Shown here in pieces: positions 1-8,515 of a stretch of 64,000 nt of DNA. This DNA comes from Zobellia nedashkovskayae (GTDB taxonomy: Bacteria > Bacteroidota > Bacteroidia > Flavobacteriales > Flavobacteriaceae): the NCBI RefSeq assembly GCF_015330125.1, contig NZ_JADDXR010000002.1, positions 2,926,685 through 2,990,684 on the forward strand, written 5' to 3'. Each line of letters opens with the position of its first letter. Within the stretch, counting starts at the first letter, position 1. The position numbers and the translations under genes were made by a program. The notes under the pieces are model-generated. The model ran no database searches, was not told where the DNA came from, and saw nothing but the letters and a program-made list of their open reading frames with translations.

Positions 1-300
1 GGCCATACGAATGGTACCTTTTTTAAATTCTTCATCAATTTCATCAGAGGTATCCAGGTATTTTACCAATTTAAAAAATTCAGAAGTGCTAATTAAATTG
101 ATCAATTCTTTTGAATCGTGGTCCTTGGCATGATCTACAACTGCAATATTAGCATCCTTGATTTCCATGGTCATTACAGAACCAAATAGCAGTACCAAGA
201 CTATGGGTATGCCCAATAGCATCGTTAAGGAACGCCAATCTCTTAGGATATGGAGAAACTCCTTACGAACAAGTCCTTTGAATATCTTGAAATTTTTCAT
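1..300 (-). CDS. ABC-2 type transporter permease, N-terminal part
   Basis: Partial gene: the first 100 codons, from the ATG at 298-300, lie in the window and the rest runs off the left edge. The protein starts MKNFKIFKGLVRKEF, has a short cytoplasmic N-terminus with the RKEF...LRD pattern of ABC-2 permeases, then one hydrophobic segment at about residues 25-42 followed by an extracytoplasmic stretch. This is the usual start of the YhhJ/YbhR/YbhS family. It lies 35 bp downstream of the ATPase gene on the same strand, so it should form the membrane channel of that exporter, working with the HlyD and TolC proteins encoded upstream. Whether a second permease follows cannot be seen. Confidence 0.85.
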   Translation of the reverse strand, partial: MKNFKIFKGLVRKEFLHILRDWRSLTMLLGIPIVLVLLFGSVMTMEIKDANIAVVDHAKDHDSKELINLISTSEFFKLVKYLDTSDEIDEEFKKGTIRMA

Positions 301-335
301 TTTACTTTGTTATAACTTCAATGACTTAAGCCAGA

Positions 336-1103
336 TCAGCTTGCAGTAATTGCATGTTCTTTTTCATAACCTCTTGCCAAATGGAGAAATACTTCTCCCA
401 TTGTTTCAAGCTTATATTTATCTTTTAAGTTTTGGGGTGTATCTACTGTTATCATTTTTCCGGCTACCATCATTGATATTCGATGACAATATTCAGCTTC
501 ATCCATATTATGGGTAGTTACTAAAACGGTTACACCGCCTTCTGCGGTTTCATATATCATTTCCCAAAATTGTCTTCTTATTGAAGGGTCAACACCACTA
601 GTTGGTTCGTCTAAAAAGACAACATCCGGCTTGTGCATCAAAGCTGTACAGAACGCAAGTTTTTGTTTCCAACCCAAGGGTAAGGAGCTTACGCGCTCTT
701 TTTCAATATGTTCCATTCCAAAATGGGTTAGTAATTCTTTGGTTCGGCTACTAATTTCTTTATTTGTAAGACCGTAGATTCCACCAAAAAAACGCATGTT
801 CTCTTTTGCTGTTAAATCATCATATAAAGAGAATTTTTGGCTCATATAGCCAATGTGCTTTTTGAGCTTCCTAGAATTTTTAAAGATATCATAACCTGCT
901 ACCTGGCCTTTACCACTAGTAGGTTCTAACACCCCAATGAGCATACGCATAGCAGTTGTTTTACCGGCACCATTAGCTCCTAAAAATCCAAATATTTCGC
1001 CTTTTTGTACATTGAATGTAATTTTATCGACTGCCACGAAATCATCGAATTTTTTGGTCAGATTTTCAACACTAATGCTATATGTTTTTTCAGGCTGGCT
1101 CAT
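336..1103 (-). CDS. ABC transporter ATP-binding protein (YbhF-like, second ATPase)
   Basis: ATPase of about 255 aa. I place the start at the ATG at 1101-1103 (MSQPEKTYS...) rather than the upstream ATG at 1145: this gives the usual N-terminus, ends just before the first beta strand (ISVENLTKKF), and overlaps the preceding gene by only 14 bp. Walker A is GANGAGKT (about residues 42-49). Walker B is VVFLDEPTSGVDP and the switch His is in VTTHNMDE. The signature motif reads LPLGWKQ instead of LSGGQ, a divergence often seen in the second ATPase of YbhF-type exporters. The product should pair with the ATPase encoded immediately upstream; in E. coli YbhF the two are fused in one protein. The exporter's substrate (drug, cation or small organic) is unknown. 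Confidence 0.88.
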   Translation of the reverse strand: MSQPEKTYSISVENLTKKFDDFVAVDKITFNVQKGEIFGFLGANGAGKTTAMRMLIGVLEPTSGKGQVAGYDIFKNSRKLKKHIGYMSQKFSLYDDLTAKENMRFFGGIYGLTNKEISSRTKELLTHFGMEHIEKERVSSLPLGWKQKLAFCTALMHKPDVVFLDEPTSGVDPSIRRQFWEMIYETAEGGVTVLVTTHNMDEAEYCHRISMMVAGKMITVDTPQNLKDKYKLETMGEVFLHLARGYEKEHAITAS

Positions 1104-2019
1104 AATTTTGGTTTTTAGAGGTAAGTGACATATAACAATCTTCAACGCTTGCTTTTATTTGTTTTATTTCTACATTGGGGGTATCGTTATTCTCCAGATA
1201 AGTTTTTATTTCCAATGGATCAATCATATCACGCTTGTCCGTATAATGTACCCAATCTCCAAAAGGATAAACTGAGTTGGCATGCTCATAAGCCTTTAGC
1301 TTTTTAATTATATTAAAGGAATTTCCAGAACGTATGGCATACAAAGGCTTATCAAAATTCGCGATGAGTCCGTCAGGGCTGTTCGTAGCCAATATTTTAC
1401 CATGATCCATAAGGGATATTCGATCACAGAGAAGGGCCTCTTCCATATAGGCGGTAGAAACCAAGATTGTAATGTTATCTTTCTTTAAGCTTTGAAGCAT
1501 ATCCCAAAGGTCTTGTCTGGAAACAGGGTCTACACCTCTGGTTGGCTCATCTAAAAACAGCACTTTAGGCTTGTGAATCAAGGCACATGAAAGTGCTAGT
1601 TTTTGTTTCATTCCGCCAGAAAGTTTGCCCGCTCTTCGCTTTTTAAAAGGTTCGATCTGTTGATAAATATCCTTAATAAGGTCGTAGTTCTCTTCTAAAG
1701 TCGTTCCAAAAATAGAGGCATAAAAGTTAAGATTTTCTTCAACCGTTAAATCTTGATACAGCGAAAATTTGCCGGGCATATACCCAATTTGTCGGCGTAT
1801 ATTTTGGTATTGTTTTACAACATCCATCCCTTCTATTTCAGCAGTACCACTAGTTGCCAATAGTAGTGTGCCTAGAATTTTAATAAGACTGGTTTTTCCA
1901 GCACCGTCAGGACCAATAAGCCCAAACAACTCTCCTTTTTCCACTTTTAGGGAAACAGCGTCCAGTGCTTTGACCTTACCATAATTCATTACAATATTTT
2001 TTGCTGAAATTGGAGTCAT
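1090..2019 (-). CDS. ABC transporter ATP-binding protein (YbhF-like, first ATPase)
   Basis: A 309-aa protein with a complete nucleotide-binding domain: Walker A GPDGAGKT (residues 36-43), signature LSGGMKQ (133-139), Walker B VLFLDEP (153-159) and the multidrug-type RGVDPVSR D-loop. The C-terminal 80 residues after the ATPase core are an extension common in DrrA/YbhF-type proteins. It is the third gene of a minus-strand operon (TolC, HlyD, ATPase, ATPase, permease). Its 3' end overlaps the next ATPase by 14 bp, which suggests translational coupling and a 1:1 heterodimer of one canonical and one divergent site. Confidence 0.9.
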   Translation of the reverse strand: MTPISAKNIVMNYGKVKALDAVSLKVEKGELFGLIGPDGAGKTSLIKILGTLLLATSGTAEIEGMDVVKQYQNIRRQIGYMPGKFSLYQDLTVEENLNFYASIFGTTLEENYDLIKDIYQQIEPFKKRRAGKLSGGMKQKLALSCALIHKPKVLFLDEPTRGVDPVSRQDLWDMLQSLKKDNITILVSTAYMEEALLCDRISLMDHGKILATNSPDGLIANFDKPLYAIRSGNSFNIIKKLKAYEHANSVYPFGDWVHYTDKRDMIDPLEIKTYLENNDTPNVEIKQIKASVEDCYMSLTSKNQNYEPA

Positions 2020-2041
2020 CGTTATGTATTAACTGTTATAT

Positions 2042-2968
2042 TTATTTTTTCTCAACTGATGAGTTTTTTTCGGAATTACTCGTGAAATTGATTTCTCCAG
2101 GCATACCAATTTTTAAGTACCCATCATTTAATACAAGCACTTTAACCGCATAAACCATATCTACACGTTCGTCTTTGGTCTGAACAATTTTTGGCGTAAA
2201 TTCTGCCTCAGAAGCAATCCACTTAATAGTTCCTTTTAAAGAGCGGTTTTCCTTTTTAGTATCATCGATCAGCACTTCTACTTCTTGCCCTATTTTTATA
2301 TGAGATAGTTGGTCACCACTTACATAAACCTTAAGCGTTATTTTATCTAAACCTGCAATTTTATATAGGGGAGTTCCATAGCCAGCAAGTTCCATTTCTT
2401 CGGAATACTTGGTAAGAACCGTTCCGGAAACAGGATTTATAATTAGGCTCTTATTTATTTGATCATTAATCTGATCTATTTGTTTTTCTATGGGCTCTAT
2501 TTGGCTGAGAATGCCTCTATTACCGGTTTCCAGTTTTTTACGGGCCGCCTCAATCTCGCGGTCTACTACCTCTATATTTCCAGTTATATTGTCCAATTCT
2601 TTTTGGGTAGCGGCCTCATCCTTTAACATATGTTCTACTCTTCTTTGTTCTCGTAGAATATTGTTTTTCTGTTCTCTGTAAATGTTTAACTGACTTTGAA
2701 CATCCATGGTTTGAGCTGTGACCGAATTGATGCTGGCAATCAGCTGTTGTTTTTTAAGGGATAGTTGCATAGTATCAATATAACCCACTATTGTACCCGC
2801 CTTTATTTGCTCTCCTTCTTTTACATTAAAAGAAAGTATTTTGCCTTGGCCTTCAGAGCCCACAATCACTTCATCGGCCTCAAAATTCCCATAAGCATCC
2901 GATAATTTCTCGCCAGAGCAGCTTATAAGTCCAAAGCATAAAATGATAACACCTATAAAATATTTCAT
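2042..2968 (-). CDS. HlyD/YbhG-type periplasmic adaptor lipoprotein
   Basis: A 308-aa membrane fusion protein linking the ABC pump to TolC. The signal peptide ends in the lipobox LISC, with the acylated Cys at residue 17. A lipoyl-like half follows (GKILSFNVKEGEQIKAG), then a long coiled-coil hairpin at about residues 75-180, rich in Gln, Glu and Lys and with repeated heptads. The second lipoyl half and beta-barrel carry the typical sequence NPVSGTVLTKY. The gene is 19 bp downstream of the tolC gene and 22 bp upstream of the first ATPase, so all belong to one operon. Confidence 0.9.
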   Translation of the reverse strand: MKYFIGVIILCFGLISCSGEKLSDAYGNFEADEVIVGSEGQGKILSFNVKEGEQIKAGTIVGYIDTMQLSLKKQQLIASINSVTAQTMDVQSQLNIYREQKNNILREQRRVEHMLKDEAATQKELDNITGNIEVVDREIEAARKKLETGNRGILSQIEPIEKQIDQINDQINKSLIINPVSGTVLTKYSEEMELAGYGTPLYKIAGLDKITLKVYVSGDQLSHIKIGQEVEVLIDDTKKENRSLKGTIKWIASEAEFTPKIVQTKDERVDMVYAVKVLVLNDGYLKIGMPGEINFTSNSEKNSSVEKK

Positions 2969-2987
2969 TTTCTTATCTATTTAATTG

Positions 2988-4259
2988 TTATAAATTTCCT
3001 TTAGTGGTCAGGTAATTAATTTCTGATTGTATTTTTTGAATTCCATGTATCTGAAGATTCAATTGGGCCTCAGTTCTTTTGTTAACTTCTATGATGTATT
3101 CTGTTGATGTGATTACACCATTTTGAAATTGGGAATAGCTTTTTCTAACGATATCTTCCTGTAGTTCTAATATCTTTTTGTCTTTTTCTATAAGTTGGTT
3201 ATAGGTATCAATGCTAGATTTATCACGAATTGATGCTATGTTGATTTTCTTTTCAAAGTCTTCTTTTTTGCTGGAGAGAATTTCTTTATTGATTTCTAAT
3301 ACTTTCTTTTTTCGGGATGTTTGTTTCCAATCCCAAAAATTCCATTTCAAACTTGCTCCAACCACATAATATTCTGTGGCATCTGTTTCAAAATAATTTA
3401 AAGGGTTTGGGCTCCCAACCCCTAATTGAGCTATACCAGATAGACTAGGTAAAACTTGGGCATTAAGTACTTTCTTTTGAGACTCTAGATTTTCCTCCAT
3501 CAAATCAAAATATTGCTGTTCTGGCCTACTTATATCTTGGCTTAAATCCTGGTCTGCTATGAGGGGAAGTGCAAATTCCGCATCAGGAGAAATAGGTTCT
3601 CCTATCCAATCGCTTAACATATCAATCACCGCCTTACGGCCTAATTGCACTTCTAATATTTGTTGTTGAATTTTTAATATTTGCTGATTAAGAATATTGG
3701 CGTTAGTTTTAAGCATAGCACCATTTTCTACCGCAGACATTATTTTTTTAAGTTGTCCATTCAACTCATCAACTACAGTTCCCAGTAATTTTTCATTTTC
3801 TTGATAGACCAATGCATTGAAATAAAGCGTATTTATCATTCCCTTTATCTCAAACAAATCAACCTCCATTCCTTTTACGTTGGCAGCTAATTGTGCTTCT
3901 TGCATTTTTTTGGCGTTTTTTACATAACCCCCGTCATAAATTTTTTGAGATATATCTAATGTTAAGGTGTATTGATTTTGAGGGATTTCTGCAATATCCA
4001 ATCCTGCAATATCAATACCAATATCCAATACATCCGATAGGTAATTATACGTACCATTTAAACGTGATTGCGGTAGGTTTAGAGTATTCAAATTTTTAAT
4101 ATTCAAATTTGCTTGGGATTCGTATAATAGCTCTTGTTTTTTAATAGGACTAAGAGATCTGGCTCTCTCTTGACAGTAGTCTAATTCTAAAGTTTGAGAA
4201 TAGGCCCAGCTTATTGGTAAGAGCATTATAGCTAGTAAAATTATTGAGCAACGTTTCAT
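2988..4259 (-). CDS. TolC-family outer membrane efflux protein
   Basis: A 423-aa outer membrane factor. It has a cleavable signal peptide (ending around WAYSQT), then the duplicated alpha-helical barrel repeats of the TolC family, with Leu- and Gln-rich amphipathic helices and the segment LNARVLPSL/LKWNFWDW-like pattern at the second strand pair (here VVGASLKWNFWDW). It is the first gene of the five-gene ABC exporter operon. A promoter with a Crp/Fnr-like box lies 54 bp upstream. The substrate is not predictable from sequence. Confidence 0.9.
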   Translation of the reverse strand: MKRCSIILLAIMLLPISWAYSQTLELDYCQERARSLSPIKKQELLYESQANLNIKNLNTLNLPQSRLNGTYNYLSDVLDIGIDIAGLDIAEIPQNQYTLTLDISQKIYDGGYVKNAKKMQEAQLAANVKGMEVDLFEIKGMINTLYFNALVYQENEKLLGTVVDELNGQLKKIMSAVENGAMLKTNANILNQQILKIQQQILEVQLGRKAVIDMLSDWIGEPISPDAEFALPLIADQDLSQDISRPEQQYFDLMEENLESQKKVLNAQVLPSLSGIAQLGVGSPNPLNYFETDATEYYVVGASLKWNFWDWKQTSRKKKVLEINKEILSSKKEDFEKKINIASIRDKSSIDTYNQLIEKDKKILELQEDIVRKSYSQFQNGVITSTEYIIEVNKRTEAQLNLQIHGIQKIQSEINYLTTKGNL

Positions 4260-4312
4260 TATATAGACTTTTAGTACGAACCATCTTTACTGATGACGGC
4301 CTTAATTTTATA

Positions 4313-4356
4313 CAAAAGTAGGAGGTAGTATGATTTGTATTTATGATACAAATCAT
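4313..4356 (-). promoter_or_regulatory. Promoter of the ABC exporter operon with Crp/Fnr-like box inside a 27-bp palindrome
   Basis: On the minus strand the -7 element TACTTTTG (4313-4320) fits TAnnTTTG. The box TGATACAAATCA (4344-4355) is centred 33 bp upstream of it, exactly as at eight other promoters of the window. The box lies in a larger perfect inverted repeat (4330-4356; 11-bp arms ATGATTTGTAT and ATACAAATCAT, 5-bp spacer). Binding by a Crp/Fnr-family dimer near -40 is inferred. Confidence 0.6.
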
Positions 4357-4462
4357 GCAGAAGAATATTATTTATATAATTTTGATTATTAAATAGTTAC
4401 GATGATTTTTAGTAAGTTATTTCTTATTTAAATATCACTTTTTTCTATGTTTTTTCTTTTAA

Positions 4463-4645
4463 AAAGATCTCTTTGTTACACGGAATAAGACTTGTGCTAA
4501 ATGGTTAGTTAGTGAGAATACTAAATGGATAAAAGACACACAATGCGCAGAGAAGAATAATAAAGATTTATTATATTATAAGGTCCGTTTTGACGGCTAT
4601 AAAGAAGGGCAGGTAATAGGATTGGGTATAAAAAAACTGTTTTAA
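4463..4645 (+). pseudogene. Possible gene remnant without start codon
   Basis: A stretch of about 60 codons is open on the plus strand, ends at the TAA at 4643-4645, and encodes a protein-like sequence containing CAKWLVSENTKW and YKVRFDGYKEGQV. It has no Met and no plausible start. It may be the 3' remnant of a lost gene, since the composition looks protein-like, but no family is recognised and chance is not excluded. Apart from this, the promoter at 4313-4356 and the terminator at 4632-4692, nothing is seen in the 484-bp gap 4260-4743. Confidence 0.2.
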
Positions 4646-4692
4646 AATGAATCACGAGTTTTAATACCGTAACACATTTTAAAACAGTTTTT
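4632..4692 (-). terminator. Long hairpin, probable terminator of the PNPOx-like gene
   Basis: Perfect inverted repeat with 18-bp arms (4632-4649 and 4675-4692) and a 25-bp loop. Both arms end in A/T runs, so on either strand the stem finishes in Ts. It lies 50 bp past the stop codon of the minus-strand gene at 4744. Confidence 0.65.
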
Positions 4693-4743
4693 GATAACTA
4701 TCAACATCAAGAATTGATTCAATTTAATTTTTTAAATTTTTTT

Positions 4744-5196
4744 CTAAGTCTCCCGACGCTTACCGGTAATCTCAAGGATATTTATCTTGTATACAATAGG
4801 GTTTCCTCTAGTATAGGACTTACTAGAAAATTCATTGATGAACTCAGGGTTTTTATGTTCTTTTCGATGTATAATGGCTTTAATACCTTCTGTAAACAAA
4901 TGTAATTTTTGCTTAGCTGTAGAACCATCAAGCTCTTCAAAAGTACCGTGAATAAGAGTGGATTCCCAATTAACCATAGAATGTACTTGTTCCACTAGTA
5001 CAGAAACAGAATCATTTTTCCGCATGGCATCTATTTTATGCCCTTCTGCTGTATAGCTTATGATACTATTGTCTTCAGCATCAAAAAAGTAGGTGATAGG
5101 AATCACATAAGGTTTTTCATCTGCAATATAGGAGAGATAACCGTTATAATTATTTCTAAGAACGCGGGTACTTTCGCTAACTGATATGTCCATCAT
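4744..5196 (-). CDS. Pyridoxamine 5'-phosphate oxidase-like flavin-binding protein
   Basis: A 150-aa protein of the small NimA/PNPOx-like split-barrel family. N-terminal helix with LRNNYNGYLSYI, then the strands KPYVIPITYFFD and SIISYTAEGHKIDAMRKNDSVSVLVEQV. The G-x-K-x-x-x-M/L-R pattern (GHKIDAMRKN) is the typical FMN/heme contact segment, followed by W-x-S-x-x-x-x-G (WESTLIHGTFEEL). Members bind FMN, F420 or heme and act as reductases, but the actual substrate here is unknown. Monocistronic. Two adjacent ATGs exist (5196 and 5193); the first is used here. Confidence 0.8.
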   Translation of the reverse strand: MMDISVSESTRVLRNNYNGYLSYIADEKPYVIPITYFFDAEDNSIISYTAEGHKIDAMRKNDSVSVLVEQVHSMVNWESTLIHGTFEELDGSTAKQKLHLFTEGIKAIIHRKEHKNPEFINEFSSKSYTRGNPIVYKINILEITGKRRET

Positions 5197-5288
5197 AATT
5201 CTAATTTATTATAAAAATGCATGATCTAAACTATATAAATATAGCATTTACTTCCAAGAAATGTTCTTGTATTTGATAAGATACTTAT

Positions 5289-6560
5289 TTATTTCCAACA
5301 ATATTCCGAGCGCCCTTTAAGCTCATGTTCTATTTCTAACAAACGGTTGTATTTGGCAACACGTTCGCCTCTACATGCGGAACCTGCTTTTAAGTGTCCA
5401 CCATCCATAGCCACGGCAAAATCTGCTAAAAAAGTATCTTCGGTTTCTCCTGATCGGTGAGACAGAAAATAACGCCATCCTGCTTCACGGCACATACGCA
5501 CCGCTTCTATGGTTTCTGTTACCGAACCTATCTGATTTAATTTAATTAGCGCTGAATTAGCGGTTTTCTCGCTAATTCCTCTACGAATATATTTTCTGTT
5601 GGTAACAAAAATGTCATCACCAACTACTTCAATTTTATCTGCAAATTTTTTAGTGAATTTAGCAAACCCGTCCCAATCACCTTCAGAAAGAGGGTCTTCC
5701 CAAGAGATAATCGGGTATTTTTTTAACCATTCGCCAGAAAGGTGAATAAGCTCATCAGTTGTCATTTTACCCGCACCGGACTTGGTAAGGTTATATTTGT
5801 TATCTAAATTAGGAGAAAAGGAATTGGCCGCACTATCAATGGCAACGGATAAATCCTTGCCAGGTTGGTACCCTGCTTTTTCAATTGCTGCAATAATAAA
5901 TTCTATCGCAATTTCATTGCTTGCGCAATTAGGTGCAAACCCGCCTTCATCACCAACGCTGGTAGCCAGGCCTTTATCTTTCAATAGTTTTTTTAGTACA
6001 TGAAAAGTTTCCGCAACGTAACGAAGCCCCTCTTTAAAATTTGGAGCGCCGTGCGGCACGAGCATAAACTCTTGAAAATCTACACTATTATCTGCATGTT
6101 CGCCACCGTTTAGGATATTCATGCACGGCACGGGAACACGCAAGGTATTGGATCCGCCTAAATATCTATATAACGGCAGGTTAGATGATACGGCCGCTGC
6201 TTTAGCAACTGCCATGGAAACGCCCAAAATAGCATTGGCACCAAGCTGAGATTTATTCTCGGTACCATCTAATTCTATCATGGTATAATCAATATCTTTT
6301 TGGTCAACTGCATGCATTCCTATTAGGGCTGCAGCTATTTTTTTATTAACGTTTTCCACGGCTTTTTGAACACCTTTTCCACTGTAGCGTTTTTCGTCAT
6401 CACGTAGTTCCAACGCTTCGTTCATACCGGTTGATGCTCCTGATGGTACTGAGGCAGAAGCTTTTGTTCCATCATCTAAAGTAACATACGCCTTTAATGT
6501 AGGGTTTCCTCGAGAGTCCAATATCTCGAGAGCCGAAATAGATGTGATTTTTGAATTCAT
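5289..6560 (-). CDS. eno: Enolase
   Basis: Converts 2-phosphoglycerate to phosphoenolpyruvate in glycolysis. The 423-aa protein starts at ATG 6558-6560 (MNSKITSISALEILDSRGNP); an upstream in-frame ATG at 6635 would add a non-homologous hydrophobic tail. Conserved landmarks are present: SGASTG loop, GGEHADN, VGDEGGFAPN, the metal ligands in DSAANSF, WEDPLSEGDWD and GDDIFVTN, the catalytic Lys in ALIKLNQIGS, and SHRSGETED. The gene stands between stress-type genes. In most Flavobacteriia known to me eno sits near rplQ/carA, so this could be a second, regulated copy. A Crp/Fnr-like box lies at 6698-6709. Confidence 0.95.
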   Translation of the reverse strand: MNSKITSISALEILDSRGNPTLKAYVTLDDGTKASASVPSGASTGMNEALELRDDEKRYSGKGVQKAVENVNKKIAAALIGMHAVDQKDIDYTMIELDGTENKSQLGANAILGVSMAVAKAAAVSSNLPLYRYLGGSNTLRVPVPCMNILNGGEHADNSVDFQEFMLVPHGAPNFKEGLRYVAETFHVLKKLLKDKGLATSVGDEGGFAPNCASNEIAIEFIIAAIEKAGYQPGKDLSVAIDSAANSFSPNLDNKYNLTKSGAGKMTTDELIHLSGEWLKKYPIISWEDPLSEGDWDGFAKFTKKFADKIEVVGDDIFVTNRKYIRRGISEKTANSALIKLNQIGSVTETIEAVRMCREAGWRYFLSHRSGETEDTFLADFAVAMDGGHLKAGSACRGERVAKYNRLLEIEHELKGRSEYCWK

Positions 6561-6666
6561 TTTATTCAATATATAGTGATACTTTATCCTTTTTATGTAA
6601 AAAAAATATACATCGCAATCAATTGGGAGAAGCACTAATTTCTTCCTTGTAATTGTTTTGAGGGTA

Positions 6667-6709
6667 TGAAGGTATTACAGTATTCAAAAATGATGTATGA
6701 TACAAGTCA
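6667..6709 (-). promoter_or_regulatory. Crp/Fnr-like box upstream of eno, weak -7
   Basis: TGATACAAGTCA at 6698-6709 matches TGAY-N4-RTCA. At the fixed 33-bp distance the minus strand reads TACCTTCA (6667-6674), which keeps the TA but has two mismatches to TAnnTTTG. The box is 138 bp from the eno start. Less certain than the other boxes. Confidence 0.4.
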
Positions 6710-6748
6710 TGAATGCATGAATTTAAAGCAAACTGATTATGTTTTAGG

Positions 6749-7729
6749 CTATTCTTTCTGTACTTTTTCTTTCTGCTTTTCTTGTTTTTTGAAATAACCA
6801 CGGGTCAAGAAATTATGTTTTAATGCTTCCATATTTTCATTGAATTTTAGCACACCTTCATCTACATTTTTCATTGAATTTTGAAGCTGATGTACCAATG
6901 TAGTATCTGTAGCTAGATAGTTGATAGCCCCATCACCACCATTAATGCGATCAACTACAGTGTTGAGATTTTCAGCTGTTTTTTCAATTTCTATGGAAGA
7001 ATTCTCAAGATGGGTAAGAACGTTACGTATTTTTTCTCCGGAGAGCGGATCACTCAATAAAGTTCCAACCACACTTTCTTTGGTATCAAAACTTTCTACA
7101 AGTGCGTTTAATTTTTGCATGGTCTCTTGGGCATCATTAGTGGTGTATTTTAGATTGATCAATGTTTGGTTTAAATTATGACCCATAATGGTATCATTAA
7201 TTAAACGGCCCAGTGTACCTTTTCCGTCATTTATGGAGCGTGTAATAGTTAGCAATTGCTCTGTTAATACCGCGGCATTTTCATTGGTTACGTTTAAGGT
7301 ATTCATCATGTCTGATGTGGCAGCGTTGCTATAAGACTTAATTTCATCGCCAGATTTAACATAAGGTGCTTCACCGGTACCAGGAACGATGTTAATAATC
7401 ATACTACCTACCAAACCATCTGAACCAATATTGGCAATCGAATTGTTTTTGATATGCTTTTGCATTTTGTTGTCAATAAGCATACCTACCTGTATGGTGG
7501 TATCATTGATCATTTCAATATCTTTTACCGTACCAATGCTAATACCCGCATAACGAACATTATTACCGTTCTGTAGCCCACGTATGTTGTCAAAAGTAAC
7601 GTTAAGGGTAAAGGTGTTCCCAAACATATTTTGTTTGTTCCCAATCATATAGATGACTATTATTAACAATACCGATCCAATGAGAACAAAAATTCCTAGT
7701 CTAAATTTTTCCGATGCTGATTTTTCCAT
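6749..7729 (-). CDS. mlaD: MlaD-family (MCE) substrate-binding protein
   Basis: A 326-aa MCE protein of the Mla lipid transport system. It has one N-terminal transmembrane helix (about residues 10-27), an MCE domain at about 35-120 (FDNIRGLQNGNNVRYAGISIGTV, VGSMIINIVPG), then a long helical tail at about 140-310. It binds phospholipids and forms a ring in the periplasm anchored to the MlaE/MlaF complex in the inner membrane. It is the last gene of the mlaE-mlaF-mlaD operon, 3 bp after mlaF. The C-terminus is highly charged. Confidence 0.88.
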   Translation of the reverse strand: MEKSASEKFRLGIFVLIGSVLLIIVIYMIGNKQNMFGNTFTLNVTFDNIRGLQNGNNVRYAGISIGTVKDIEMINDTTIQVGMLIDNKMQKHIKNNSIANIGSDGLVGSMIINIVPGTGEAPYVKSGDEIKSYSNAATSDMMNTLNVTNENAAVLTEQLLTITRSINDGKGTLGRLINDTIMGHNLNQTLINLKYTTNDAQETMQKLNALVESFDTKESVVGTLLSDPLSGEKIRNVLTHLENSSIEIEKTAENLNTVVDRINGGDGAINYLATDTTLVHQLQNSMKNVDEGVLKFNENMEALKHNFLTRGYFKKQEKQKEKVQKE

Positions 7730-7732
7730 GAT

Positions 7733-8515
7733 CTATTTTTTAAAAAAGGCCTCTATTTTAGGGTCTTTTGATTGTATCAAATCCCTGTATTTGCCCTCTG
7801 CATAATTTATACCATCTACCAATAAGATCATCCGATCAGAAATGACTCTAGCACAATCCACATCGTGTGTTATGATTAATGAAGATGTGCCATATTTTAT
7901 CTGAATGTTGCGCATTAGCTCAATAATTTCTTTGGATGTAATTGGGTCTAATCCGGTTGTAGGCTCATCATAGAGAATGATTTTAGGTTTTAAAATCAAG
8001 GTGCGGGCCAAGGCAATTCTACGTTGCATTCCACCAGACAATTCTTCTGGCATAAGGTCAATTGTATGTGCAAGACCAACACTTTCCAGGGCATCCATTA
8101 CTAGTGGCGTAGTATCCTTTATGTTGCCAAATTTTTCTTTGTGACGCCGCATTGGGAATTCTAAGTTTTCCCGTACGGTCATGGAATCATAAAGCGCACT
8201 TCCTTGAAATAAAAATCCAATATCGGACCTTAGCACATCTAAGGTTTCACGATTTAAATTCTTTATTTCCTTTCCCAGAACAGAAATGTAACCACTATCT
8301 GGTTGCATTAGACCCACTAGACATTTTATCATGACAGATTTTCCAGAGCCGGATTTACCCATAACTACAAGATTTTCACCCTTGTACAGTTTCATATGAA
8401 ATCCGTCAAGCACCTTATGGTCACCAAAACTTTTATAGAGATCTTTAATTTCTATGATGACTTCTTTTTGGTCCGAAGTCTTTTCCATTACGTCTATGTT
8501 CTTTTGATCTTTCAT
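7733..8515 (-). CDS. mlaF: MlaF-family ABC transporter ATP-binding protein
   Basis: A 260-aa ATPase driving phospholipid transport between inner and outer membrane. Walker A GKSGSGKS, Q-loop GFLFQGSALYDSMTV typical of MlaF/Ttg2A, signature LSGGMQRR, Walker B IILYDEPTTGLDP, and switch His in IITHDVDCA. The first 18 or so residues are a charged extension before the domain. Its start codon overlaps the mlaE stop codon by one base (TAATG), so translation is coupled. Confidence 0.92.
   Translation of the reverse strand: MKDQKNIDVMEKTSDQKEVIIEIKDLYKSFGDHKVLDGFHMKLYKGENLVVMGKSGSGKSVMIKCLVGLMQPDSGYISVLGKEIKNLNRETLDVLRSDIGFLFQGSALYDSMTVRENLEFPMRRHKEKFGNIKDTTPLVMDALESVGLAHTIDLMPEELSGGMQRRIALARTLILKPKIILYDEPTTGLDPITSKEIIELMRNIQIKYGTSSLIITHDVDCARVISDRMILLVDGINYAEGKYRDLIQSKDPKIEAFFKK

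Noticed and set aside
6561..6801. Short open frame upstream of eno and the 25-residue N-terminal extension of enolase
   Set aside because: The extension is hydrophobic and not enolase-like; the short frame overlaps the mlaD end and has no features.
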